Positions 20,091 through 29,700 of a DNA stretch of 64,000 nt are shown here, one piece after another. How positions within the stretch are numbered: the first letter of the stretch is position 1; each line of letters begins with the position of its first letter. The translations under genes and the position numbers were made by a program. The notes beneath the pieces were generated by a model. It did no database searches. It was not told the origin of the DNA and saw nothing but the letters and a program-made list of their open reading frames with translations. Origin of the DNA: Edaphobacter modestus (GTDB lineage Bacteria > Acidobacteriota > Terriglobia > Terriglobales > Acidobacteriaceae); the NCBI RefSeq assembly GCF_004217555.1, contig NZ_SHKW01000001.1, forward strand, positions 1,550,001 to 1,614,000. The letters run 5' to 3'.

Positions 20091-21245
20091 TCAGCAGGCT
20101 CCGCGGCCAGAAAACATTGCAGAGGGAGTTTGCAGAAGAATTTTCACGTCAATCCACAAGGATCGCTCAATTGCATATTTAATATCCATGCGGACCATCT
20201 CATCGAACGTCGTACGTGATCTACCTTCAACCTGCCACAACCCTGTCAATCCAGGTTTCAATTCGAGCACCCGGCGTTTGTGCCAGGTTTGATACCGTTC
20301 AAACTCATACGGTAATGGTGGACGTGGCCCGACAAGAGACATGTCGTTCTTCAGTATGTTTACGAATTGTGGAAGCTCATCAAGGCTGCTCTTTCGGAGA
20401 AATCTACCTAAAGGTGTAATTCTGGGATCGTTGACTATCTTGTAGACTCCGTTTGATTCGTCGAGATTTCCAGCTATCAGCTTCGCGACATACTCCTGAT
20501 GGATCTGCGGATCGTTCCCCGTATACATCGTGCGGAACTTATAGAAATTGAACTCTTTGCCGTAACGACCGACTCTCCTCTGGCAGAACAGTACGGGGCC
20601 GCGCGAGGTCAGCTTCACAAGTATAGCAATGATCAGAAAGAGGGGCATGAACGCAGTCAATGCGAGGAGGCTGCCAGCGATATCAAAAGCTCTCTTGAGA
20701 AGGTGCCCGGAAGAATGTTTCGACCGGTGTCGTCGTGAGAGATCGGGGTAATGAATATGGTTGTCGTTGCTGCCAGAAGATTTTTCTATTTCTTGTGGAA
20801 AGAGGCGAAACTGGAACGACAGGTTACGAAATTTCTCTGGCGAAACTGTCTGTTGGACTGCCATCGAAATTTTTTTCGTAATCGTGTTGACCGTCATAGT
20901 GCTGGCTTGACCGAGCTCTGTCATCAAGATCCCCAGTATCGTACCATGCTGATACCAGCCAAGAATATCGGTTTCACGTGTTACGCTTGATACCGCAGCA
21001 ACGACATGATCAAGCAAAATGCACTCCACATTAGCATTAGCGTGAAAATTCTCATAACTTATGAGAACAAGCATGAACTGCCTACCGGAGCGCTCTGTCC
21101 TACGCCGCTCAAGCCGAAGCATGCGTACGAAGGCCGCTTCCGGTATGACGGCAACATCCAGAAGGGAATCGAAGGCGCTGTCCGGAATCTTTTCATATGA
21201 AGAATCGTTTGTCCCCGTGAAAAGAGCCGATTTATGAATAGCCAT
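20091..21245 (-). CDS. Initiating sugar-phosphate transferase with degenerate GGDEF-like N-terminal domain
   Basis: A 384-residue protein. Residues 184-384 form a bacterial sugar transferase domain: KRAFDIAGSLLALTAFMPLF (membrane hairpin), KRVGRYG-like QRRVGRYGKEFNFYKFRTM, DPRITPLGRFLRKSSLDELPQ, NDMSLVGPRPPLPYE and KPGLTGLWQVEGRS. It would transfer a sugar phosphate to undecaprenyl phosphate and start the repeat unit. In place of the usual multi-helix N-terminus there is a soluble domain (about 35-150) that reads like a diguanylate cyclase half: LRLERRRTERSGRQFMLVLI, then TDILGWYQHGTILGILM where the GGDEF turn should be. The signature glycines and acids are absent, so it should be catalytically dead. 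A weak promoter candidate lies about 70-100 bp upstream. Confidence 0.85.
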   Translation of the reverse strand: MAIHKSALFTGTNDSSYEKIPDSAFDSLLDVAVIPEAAFVRMLRLERRRTERSGRQFMLVLISYENFHANANVECILLDHVVAAVSSVTRETDILGWYQHGTILGILMTELGQASTMTVNTITKKISMAVQQTVSPEKFRNLSFQFRLFPQEIEKSSGSNDNHIHYPDLSRRHRSKHSSGHLLKRAFDIAGSLLALTAFMPLFLIIAILVKLTSRGPVLFCQRRVGRYGKEFNFYKFRTMYTGNDPQIHQEYVAKLIAGNLDESNGVYKIVNDPRITPLGRFLRKSSLDELPQFVNILKNDMSLVGPRPPLPYEFERYQTWHKRRVLELKPGLTGLWQVEGRSRTTFDEMVRMDIKYAIERSLWIDVKILLQTPSAMFSGRGAC

Positions 21246-21861
21246 CTAGAAGTCCTTGAAGTGCGAACTGACTGAAGCACTATGTCTTGTAAACTGTGGC
21301 CGTACTTGCATAGAGAGCAGTTATATCTCGACAATGGGTTTCAACTGAACATCTACTTCCAAGGCAATTGACAAAACCATCAAAGCCAAAGGTGGATAGG
21401 CAAAATTACTTATCAAACGTCGGATAGACTACTTGTGAGTTAAGCAATTGAAATGCCAGCTGCCTTTAAACATTTTCGCTACTTCACCAATGACACTTTT
21501 GGACACTTTATGCGAACACGAAGACCGCTTTATCCCACAAGTGGTATTCCCCGACCTTGTATTACCCGTACTGGATTACAAACAGTACAAACTGGAAGAA
21601 AGTCGAGCTTTCATCTGGGCGGTGGAGAAGCATTGTCCTCTCACTCAAATGAATTATGGGCTCGGACTGGTTCGCTGTAACAGCTTGAAAAAAGTGGTTT
21701 GACGGAAAACTAACAAATGTTTGCAAACAATATGCACAAGCTCACAGCTTCGCCCTACGAAGAGAGTCTCGGCAACGATCATTCTTTGCAAAATGCAGAA
21801 TGGGTCCTCGGTCTTCAATATTAAAAAGACCGCCCCCCGTCGTAGGCCCCTAGGGCAATAG
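21246..21861. other. 616-bp gap inside the minus-strand exopolysaccharide arm
   Basis: No credible gene was found; short frames at 21448-21702 and 21453-21680 (plus) lack ribosome sites and recognisable products. For the minus strand, a TATAAC box at 21320-21325 with a poor -35 (TCAGTT, 21343-21348) 17 bp away could drive the sugar transferase gene. The gap suggests that the export genes and the assembly genes are separate transcription units. Confidence 0.4.
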
Positions 21862-22641
21862 TCACTTACTTTGGCCTAATCTTGGCGATTTTCCGTAGTT
21901 TCCGTAGTAGGCACTGCCATTGATCGGGCAATCATTCGCAACCACGCCCCAAAGCTTGGGTCCTATTGCTTCAATAGCAGGTGCAAGCATATCCTTCTCG
22001 GTCTTTCCATTTCGAACAACCAGAATGGCCCCATTGACGTGAGCGATCACCTCCGAGACGTCCGCCATAGGGATCACTGGAGCGAAATCCAGTACAACCC
22101 ACTGAAACCTTGCGCGAAGATTAGCCATCATGGAGGCCAGTGCCTGGGAGTAGAGAAGGTGTCCGGGCGAAGTCATGCGCTCTTTGATTCCCAAGACATG
22201 AAAAGAAGTCTCGCTAACCCGGCGGATCAACTCATTAACTTCTGCCTTACCCTCGAGCACCTCCTTCACTCCGCCCTCTTCGAATATGCAGTTCAACGCT
22301 CGCGAGACACCGGGAGCTCTGAAGTCAAGATCGACAAGGCAAGCAGCGTGACCCGCTTCTGCAAAGGCCCAGGCGAGATTGACTGAGGTTAACGTCTTCC
22401 CTTCGCCCGGGTTCGGACTTGTGATCAATACGACGCCGCCGTGAGGATAAAGCGTGCATAGACGCCGTCGAAGCAGCCTGTATCGCTCAACAGCTAGTCC
22501 TGCAGGTTCTGTCAAGAATACGAGGCGTGAATTGCGGTTGGGATGTATTACAATCCGTTTCTCGGAAGAAGAAAATTGCCGGGCTGTGGTCGCGACAGGA
22601 CGCGCAGTACTTGAGATGTTTAATCCAAGAATCGCACTCAT
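21862..22641 (-). CDS. CpsD/CapB-type tyrosine autokinase or ParA-like ATPase partner of the chain-length protein
   Basis: About 259 residues from the ATG at 22641, chosen because it overlaps the upstream stop as ATGA; an upstream ATG at 22707 lies inside the preceding gene. Walker A is SPNPGEGKT at residues 75-83, and Walker A' is CLVDLDFRAPG. The Walker B region reads WVVLDFAP. The C-terminus ends with a small tyrosine group (AYYGNYGK), the type of cluster phosphorylated in BY-kinases, but it is short. By family it controls polymer length together with the Wzz/GumC-type protein encoded just upstream; that protein is separate, as in Gram-positive CapA/CapB pairs. Confidence 0.85.
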   Translation of the reverse strand: MSAILGLNISSTARPVATTARQFSSSEKRIVIHPNRNSRLVFLTEPAGLAVERYRLLRRRLCTLYPHGGVVLITSPNPGEGKTLTSVNLAWAFAEAGHAACLVDLDFRAPGVSRALNCIFEEGGVKEVLEGKAEVNELIRRVSETSFHVLGIKERMTSPGHLLYSQALASMMANLRARFQWVVLDFAPVIPMADVSEVIAHVNGAILVVRNGKTEKDMLAPAIEAIGPKLWGVVANDCPINGSAYYGNYGKSPRLGQSK

Positions 22642-24176
22642 AGGATTGGCCTGACCTTGAAAAGAAAAATTGCGAGTGCAGTAACCGCAATCACTAGCAA
22701 AAGACATGTCTGAGCCGCCATCAGCCTCGCTCGGCGAAGGTCCATCTGATTCGCAATGGGAGGGATCGTTCCGAGTAGAAGAACTTTAGGCGGCAGCATT
22801 TCCTTTAGTTGAGCTTCACTCTTGATTGCACCACTAAGGGCTTCTATTGCGATCGTAATGCCTATAGGAAATAGCAAGGCCGCAAGAATAGCGCCAGCGA
22901 AGAATGGGATTCTCTTCGGCTTAATCGGCTTTTCCGGAGTCTTCGCCGGATCGAGAATCGTGAATCGTTCTGCCTGCTGTTTTCGCTCTAGTTCTTCCGA
23001 CATGCCTGCGGAGAGTGTTTTGTCGAGGAGAGATTGATAGTTCTGTCGCGAAACTTCGTAATTACGCGAGAGTTCTGCGAGACGCGTTTCAAGAACAGGC
23101 ACGGAGTCAACCTTTCCTTGAAACGACTGTGTCTGTCGCTGTAGGTTGGCCTGCAACTCGCGATGGCGCTGCAGATCTTTTTCAATTAAGCCAAGACGTA
23201 CTCTTGCATTGGAATCAACCTGCTCGACGGGGTTCGTAGCAGACTCAGGCATCGTAGCGAGACGAGCATTCACATCCTTCAGCTGCTCCGTAACCGCAAT
23301 CACGTCTGGATACGTATCGGTGAACTGCCGCTTCAGATTCCAGCGCTCCGTCTCTAGCCGCCGCTTCTCCTGCAAAAGCCGATCGCGATCGGTTAGGGGA
23401 GCTTCACGAGGATCCGTAGACCTCACCTGAGTCAGCAGGATTCGTTCCTGATCGAGCCTGCTGATGGCGTCTGCATTCGATTCGCTCTCAGCCTGCAGGC
23501 GCGAGAGTGCCTGCAGATTGCCCGTCAGCGCATCGGGCGTCGCACCGGCGTGCTGCATGCGGTAAGCCTGGAGCGCACCTTCCTGTTCTTCGAGGCTTTT
23601 CTTGGCTTCTTCCAGCTCACTTGAGAGAAATTGTGTAGTTCCTAGGGCCTGTTGTTGACGAGCCTTCAGATTCCACGCAATAAAACTCGATGCCAGCTGA
23701 TTCGTTATGGGAGCCACCTGGTCGCGGTCCGTGCTGTCATAGGTAATGGTGAAACTGCTCAATCCTTGCTCAGGCTCTGGACTTGGCTTGATATCGACCT
23801 TCGTCTTCGAGCGCATATAGTCAAGGACTTCTTCCCTTGAAGATTTCTTTCGCATCTCTGGATAGAGATTATTTTTCTCAATGATCTCTTGCAGGCGGCT
23901 CGCACTCAGGACCTGTTGCGCGAGGGTATTCATCCGCGCATTGGGGTCGCTCGTAATCGTCGATGAAACGTACTTCTCCGGAATCTTCTGTGGATCGACA
24001 AGAATGGTCGTCGTAGCGCGGTAGATATTAGGTAACAGAGATGTCCCTACGACTCCCACAGTCAGGATGCCGAGACCGGATGCAACCACCAGGTGGATAT
24101 GCCGCCGCACTGCTGCACTGCATTGCTTGACGGTTAGCGATGATCGGGACGAATCCGCTTCCTCTTCTGAGATCAT
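22638..24176 (-). CDS. Wzz/GumC-type polysaccharide chain-length determinant
   Basis: A 512-residue inner-membrane protein. A first membrane segment lies at about 28-50, followed by the Wzz domain (YRATTTILVDPQKIPEKYVSS). A long periplasmic coiled coil comes next, rich in E, K, Q and L (LSSELEEAKKSLEEQEGALQAY, RDRLLQEKRRLETERW), then a GNVR-like region with the usual AxxPxxPxxP motif (LDPAKTPEKPIKPKRIPFF). The final membrane helices end the protein. No kinase domain is fused, since it is encoded by the next gene, whose start overlaps this stop by four bases. It sets polymer length and couples synthesis to the outer-membrane exporter. Confidence 0.87.
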   Translation of the reverse strand: MISEEEADSSRSSLTVKQCSAAVRRHIHLVVASGLGILTVGVVGTSLLPNIYRATTTILVDPQKIPEKYVSSTITSDPNARMNTLAQQVLSASRLQEIIEKNNLYPEMRKKSSREEVLDYMRSKTKVDIKPSPEPEQGLSSFTITYDSTDRDQVAPITNQLASSFIAWNLKARQQQALGTTQFLSSELEEAKKSLEEQEGALQAYRMQHAGATPDALTGNLQALSRLQAESESNADAISRLDQERILLTQVRSTDPREAPLTDRDRLLQEKRRLETERWNLKRQFTDTYPDVIAVTEQLKDVNARLATMPESATNPVEQVDSNARVRLGLIEKDLQRHRELQANLQRQTQSFQGKVDSVPVLETRLAELSRNYEVSRQNYQSLLDKTLSAGMSEELERKQQAERFTILDPAKTPEKPIKPKRIPFFAGAILAALLFPIGITIAIEALSGAIKSEAQLKEMLPPKVLLLGTIPPIANQMDLRRARLMAAQTCLLLVIAVTALAIFLFKVRPIL

Positions 24177-24182
24177 GACCCC

Positions 24183-25532
24183 TCAATAACTTGACTGTTG
24201 AAATACCTGACCCGCATTATGCGTCCAGGTGATCGAAAATTGTGCAAGGTTCCGCTTATAGCTAGTTTCCCCGGTGTCGGTTATATATCCCCGATAGCTG
24301 TACGACACTGCGATTCCGTGGTGCAGTCGAAAGCCATAGTTAGCTCCCCAGAATGTCCCTCGATAAGAGCTGACGGCAGTAAGGGTGTCACTGCCGACAT
24401 ACCCCACATCCGCTCCCAGCACTCCAATCCGGGTAACCTGGTACTGATACCCTCCGGAAGCACTACGCTGCCATAAGCCGGGCCCTAGATAAGACACCGT
24501 CGGCAGATAATCCGACAAAAGATAGAATTGCGACTTTCGCGATACCCTCGCGCTGAAAGCAGCGCTATAGGTGAATCCCAGTTGCTGACCGCTACAGGTA
24601 TGCGTGCTGATCTGTGGCCCACCACTTACTGAAAGAAACGTCCTTTCTTTTGGCTGCCACCTCATCCCGCCTCCCACTCCAAAACTTTCGCAATCTAAAT
24701 CCCCATAGAAATGTGAAGCCTGACCGTAACTTGTGAAGCTCAGTGCCGGCGAAAGGTCCCGGATATAACTAAGTTTCCCCCCTGCAACGCTTCCCTGCTG
24801 GTTGAAGCCGCTGATGCTGCTGAAGGAATTCGATCCGCTCAAAACGAGAGTATCTCTCTCCGACTTTCTATAGCTCAGGTCGATAGACCCCACGACGTAA
24901 GTAATGTTTCCCGCATTCGACAGATAGGACGCGGAACCTGATCCCGTTCCTGGAACCTCGCCCACAGCCACCGTCTGCTGCGACGCAAGAAGTCGTGTCC
25001 CATTCGGCCCATAGCTGCCCGACACATTCAATCCCCACTTCCATCGCTCGCTCGGATTGCCAATGAACGAAGCCGATGTGCGGTGCAGGGTCTGTCTCGT
25101 ATAGAGATTGGACATATATCCCAGCATGGTCGGCTGATACTGCACTATATATTGTGTCTTCGGGGAAGCACCCCGAAATCCGATATATGGACTCACGCTA
25201 TATAAGCCGGAAGATCCGCCATCCGTCGCATTGCTGGGATTACTGTCCCACCCTCCGCCAACTGTAGTGGATAGCAACACGCGCTTGCCGACATCCTCCA
25301 TCGAGATCAACCCAGTTCCATTCAGGGCAGCAGCATACTGCGGCTCCTGGGAACTTACTTCGCGCGACGCCCCCGTAGTATCGTCAACATTCGATACCGT
25401 AGACTGAGGCGTATCTGCGCTGCTACTGTCCACCCGTTCGCCCGGACTCTGGGCCAACAATGCTCCAGAACATAGCCCTGCAAATACGGCAGCAGCACAA
25501 CGAAGATTGCCATATCTCTTCATTCTCTTCAC
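24183..25532 (-). CDS. Outer-membrane beta-barrel protein of the exopolysaccharide locus
   Basis: A 449-residue protein with a signal peptide (CAAAVFAGLCSGALLAQS). A low-complexity S/T/D-rich linker precedes a region of alternating polar/hydrophobic strands with aromatic girdles (TQYIVQYQPTMLGYMSNLY, SIDLSYRKSERDTLVLSGS). The end, AQFSITWTHNAGQVFQQSSY, is a typical terminal strand with an aromatic last residue. It is probably an outer-membrane porin or secretion barrel working with the Wza-type protein; the exact family is not identified. The GTG at 25532 overlaps the upstream stop by one base; an ATG three codons later is equally possible. Confidence 0.7.
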   Translation of the reverse strand: MKRMKRYGNLRCAAAVFAGLCSGALLAQSPGERVDSSSADTPQSTVSNVDDTTGASREVSSQEPQYAAALNGTGLISMEDVGKRVLLSTTVGGGWDSNPSNATDGGSSGLYSVSPYIGFRGASPKTQYIVQYQPTMLGYMSNLYTRQTLHRTSASFIGNPSERWKWGLNVSGSYGPNGTRLLASQQTVAVGEVPGTGSGSASYLSNAGNITYVVGSIDLSYRKSERDTLVLSGSNSFSSISGFNQQGSVAGGKLSYIRDLSPALSFTSYGQASHFYGDLDCESFGVGGGMRWQPKERTFLSVSGGPQISTHTCSGQQLGFTYSAAFSARVSRKSQFYLLSDYLPTVSYLGPGLWQRSASGGYQYQVTRIGVLGADVGYVGSDTLTAVSSYRGTFWGANYGFRLHHGIAVSYSYRGYITDTGETSYKRNLAQFSITWTHNAGQVFQQSSY

Positions 25533-26179
25533 TATGGAACAATGACCGTATCGCCCGGCTGAAGACTGATACTCTGCTTCGGATCACCGTGAACGGCGTT
25601 GTTGTAATTGAACTTCAGTCGCTGAACATTACCGCCAACGTTACGAAGGATCACGATCTCCTTCCGATTGGCAAAAGTATTTAACCCGCCTGCCTGGGCG
25701 ATCAACTGCAACACCGTGATCGGCGCTATAAGTGGATATCCTCCAGGTTTCCCGACCTGGCCTGTCAAATAGACCTGTCTGCTGCGGATATCCACCACGC
25801 TGACCGTAACCTGGGAATTTACTACATAGCTAGCGAGCTTTGACTTGAGATCTTGAGCCAGCTGATTGGCAGTCATACCCGAGACGTGGACGTCGCCCAG
25901 TAGCGGAAGAGAGATAAACCCATCCGGTCCGATAGTGGCCGTCTGCGATAAATCCGTATTCTTCCAGACATTGATGCGGATAACGTCCGCAGGTCCAAGG
26001 ATCAACTGCGATGTAGCGGCTGAAGCGTTGGGAATGGAATTGATAGATGTTGGGGTATCTGCTAGAACACGCGCCGAATTTGGCTGAGCGGTCGCAACAT
26101 TTTGTCCGTAACTGTTGGTTGAAGAGGCAATAAGTAAAACCGATACCCCAAGCCGTAACGTGGATTGAAATGTGTGCAT
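25532..26179 (-). CDS. Wza-type polysaccharide export protein
   Basis: About 215 residues from the ATG at 26179, chosen because GGAG lies five bases upstream and a signal peptide follows (LRLGVSVLLIASSTNSYGQ). Extending the frame to 26371 adds a sequence that looks untranslated. The poly-export domain is clear (LILGPADVIRINVWKNTDLS, GPDGFISLPLLGDVHVSGMT, LAQDLKSKLASYVVNSQVTVSV), followed by one SLBB-like domain (RQVYLTGQVGKPGGYPL, VLQLIAQAGGLN). The protein is short compared with classical Wza and has no lipobox cysteine. It would form the periplasmic/outer-membrane export channel and is the first gene of the minus arm. Confidence 0.87.
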   Translation of the reverse strand: MHTFQSTLRLGVSVLLIASSTNSYGQNVATAQPNSARVLADTPTSINSIPNASAATSQLILGPADVIRINVWKNTDLSQTATIGPDGFISLPLLGDVHVSGMTANQLAQDLKSKLASYVVNSQVTVSVVDIRSRQVYLTGQVGKPGGYPLIAPITVLQLIAQAGGLNTFANRKEIVILRNVGGNVQRLKFNYNNAVHGDPKQSISLQPGDTVIVP

Positions 26180-26702
26180 CGCAGCTCCGCATACATCACA
26201 GTGCAAATAAATGGCCAAAAACCAGCCACTCAATCTATGGTGGTTTTTTGCACACTTACGCAGGACCTTGCTCAAAATGCTTAGATAGATTGCGGATGGT
26301 TCGCAGAAAATTGCGCACTTTGCAAAATATCGGCATAGGTGTCGAACCCTTGAAATGAGGGGAATGCACAAAATCGCGGCCGGATCGTAGATATGGGCGA
26401 TTCCGCTAGGGGCTGATTGTTAGACCTTCCCTAAAATGAGGGTTGCCGCAAGCATCCTCACCCCTCATCTCAGCAGTAACTTATTTATTTTGTGTAGTTT
26501 ATAATAGATTAACCATCCAACCCGGTGCGCACTGAACCGTTTCCCTCGGCTCGAACCGGACTAGCCTGAGCCGCCCCTACTCTTCCTTCGTCAGCTCGCT
26601 TCGGTGAATCTCTCCCAACTGGAGAATCGACATCAGCGGCTGACTTGCCCCTCTCGGACCAGCAAAGATCCATGGTGCACGGAGCTTTCTCCCCCTGGGA
26701 AG
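26180..26702. other. Intergenic leader upstream of the exopolysaccharide export genes
   Basis: No gene was found. It should contain the promoter for the wza-like gene on the minus strand, but I could not assign convincing -35/-10 or -24/-12 elements. On the plus strand an exact TATAAT occurs near 26502 within an AT-rich patch, but no gene follows in that direction. It also separates the end of the 11-repeat lipoprotein gene from the exopolysaccharide genes. Confidence 0.4.
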
Positions 26703-29700
26703 CTAGGGAACCGTGATCGTGATCTGATTGGATGGACTGCTCTCCTTACCACTGGTATCAACCGATTTGACGACATAAAGGTAAGTCGTTCCGCTAACAA
26801 CCGCGCTATCTACATAGACCGGCGTTGGGATTGGCGATGAGTTGATCGTTCCAAACGACCCACTGCTGCCGACTGACCGATACACGTTGTACCCTGCCAC
26901 TGGAACAGGCGAACTGGCGGGCGCATCCCAGCTTAGATCGACCTCATGAGACACCCCCGTGCCTGTACCGCTTAAAGCGACGACTGATGTACTACCGCTG
27001 GTTGAGTTGCTGTTAATTGCGATCTGGCCCGACGGGGATCCCGCTGTCGTTGGCAGAAACCGTAGCTGCAGCGTCAACGATTGTGTCGGATTCAGCGTCA
27101 CTGGAAAGCTTCCTCCGACCAGTGCGAATCCCGTCCCCGAGACAATGGCTGAGTTTACCGTCAACGGCGAAGTTCCTGTTGAAGTCAGCGTTAGAGGCTT
27201 TGTCGTCGAAGTATTTACTGCAATGCTGCCGAAGTCCAGGCTTCCAGCACTGATCGTCAATTGAGGATTCGCAGCAGTACCTGTACCGCTTAGAGCTATC
27301 ACGGAGGTACTACCGCTGGTCGAGTTGCTGTTGATTGCTACCTCCCCGCCAGCCGAACCCGTCGACATAGGACTGAACTGTACCTGCAAAGTTACCGACT
27401 CCGTCGGATTCAGTGTCATCGGGAACCTCTGCGCAAGGATAGTGAACCCAGCCCCGCTGATAGCTGCCGAATTTACGGTTACCGGTGAGGTTCCCGTCGA
27501 TGTCAGAGTCAGAGCCCGCGTCGCCGCAGTATTCATCGTCACGCCGCCAAAGTTCAGACTGCCAGCGCTCACTGTCAGCTGTGGGCTCGGCGCTGCAATG
27601 CTGGTACCACTCAGTGAAACAACAGCCGTGCTTCCCGTCGACGAGTTGCTGCTGATCGTCAGTTGCCCGCTCGCTGACCCGGTCGACGTAGGGTTGAATT
27701 GCACCTGCAGCGTCATTGACTGCGTTGAGTTCAACGTTGCCGGCAGGCCGCCGCCAAGAATCGTGAAGCCAGCTCCCGTGACCACAGCTGAATTCACTGT
27801 CACTGGCGCGGTTCCCGTTGAGATTAGTGTAAGTGATCGGATAGTCGATGTGTTCACTGTCACGCTGCCAAAGTTCAGACTGCCGGCGCTCACTGTCAGC
27901 TGCGGGCTCGATGCTGCAATGCCGGTCCCGCTCAGTGAAACAATACCGGTGCTTCCCGTCGACGAATTGCTGCTAATTGTCAGTTGCCCACTCGCTGACC
28001 CAGTCGTTGTAGGACTAAATTGCACCTGCAATGTCACTGATTGCGTTGGATTCAAAGTTTCCGGCAGGCTACCGCCAATAATAGCGAAGCCAGCTCCCGT
28101 AACCGTAGCTGAATTCACCGTCACGGGCGCGGTTCCCGTTGAAGTCAGTGTCAACGACTGAGTAGTCGACGAATTGACTGTCACACTGCCGAAACTGAGA
28201 CTTCCGGCGCTTACTGTCAACTGAGGACTCGGTGCCTGGATACTCGTTCCGCTCAGCGCTACTGTCGCTGTGCTTCCTGTCGACGAATCACTGTTAATGA
28301 TCAACTGTCCACTTGCTGAGCCCGCCGCCGTTGGACTGAACTGTATCTGCAGAGTCATCGATTGGGTTGGATTCAAAGTTGTCGGTAGACCACCTCCGAC
28401 AAGAGTGAAGCCGGCGCCGGTTATCCTGGCTGAGCTCACAGACACCGGTGCTGTTCCTGTTGAGGTCAGCGTCAGTGACTGCGTTGTCGATGTGTTCACC
28501 GTTACGTTACCGAAGCTCAGACTTCCAGAGCTTATTGTCAACTGAGGACTCGGTACCGGGACACTCGTTCCGCTCAGTGCTACTGTCGCTGTGCTTCCTG
28601 TCGACGAATCACTATTGATGATCAACTGTCCGTTTGCTGAACCCGGGGCCGTGGGACTGAATCGTACAGGCAAAGTTATCGACTGGTCTGGATCCAGTGT
28701 TATCGGGAAACTCTGAGCATTGAGTGAGAAGCCAGCTCCCGAAATTGTGGCCGAGTTTACCGTCACCGGCGCTGTCCCGGTTGAGGTCAGCGTCAGCGAC
28801 TGCATAGTCGTCGTGTTTACTGTTACGCTGCCGAAGCTCAGGCTTCCGGAGCTTAATGTCAGCTGCGGACTCGGTGCGGCAATGCTGGCCCCGCTCAGCG
28901 CAACTTCCGAGTTACTTCCCGTTGATGAGTTACTGCTAATCCTCAATTGTCCGTTTGCTGCCCCTGTCGCCGTAGGATTGAACCGCACCTGCAGGGTCAA
29001 CGATTGCGTTGGGTTCAGCGTCGCCGGCAAAGAGCCGCCAACAAGAGTGAAGCCGGTCCCGGCGATCGTAACTGAGTTCACCGTCACTGGCGCTGTTCCT
29101 GTTGAGCTCAGCGTCAGTGCCTGCGTCGTCGCCGTGTTCACTGTCACATTGCCAAAGCTAAGGCTGCCAGCACTTACCGTCAGTTGAGGACTCGGCGCTG
29201 CCGTGCTCGTCCCATTTAGCATTACCACCATCGTGCTTCCAGTCGAAGCATTGCTGTTAATAGTCAACTGCCCATTTGCCGAGCTCGTCGTCTTAGGATT
29301 GAACTGTACCCGGAGAGTCAGCGATTGCGTTGGGTTCAACGTTGCTGGAAGATTCCCTCCAACGATGGCAAAACCCGCTCCGGTGATCGCAGCGGAGTTG
29401 ACAACCACCGGAGCGGTTCCAGTCGAAGTCAGAGTGAGAGACTGCGTAGTCGTGGTATTTACGGTCACATTGCCAAAGCTCAAACTACCAGCACTCACTG
29501 TCAATTGCGGATTCGCTGCAGCAGTACTCGTCCCGCTCAGCGCAACGACCATAACGTTCTCTGCCGAAGAGTCGCTGTTTATAGCCAGTTGCCCACTCGC
29601 TGAGCCTGTTGCTAGGGGACTAAATCGCACCTGCAGCGTCAAAGATTGCGTTGGACTCAGTGTGGCCGGAAGAGTGCCGCCAACAAGAGTGAAGCCGGCC

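Noticed and set aside
22639..22707. Longer start (22707) for the CpsD-type gene
   Set aside because: It would overlap 69 bp of the chain-length gene, while the ATG at 22641 gives the usual ATGA overlap and a protein that starts as expected.
26461..26520. TATAAT box on the plus strand near 26502
   Set aside because: No gene follows in that direction for more than 4 kb and no good -35 element is present.
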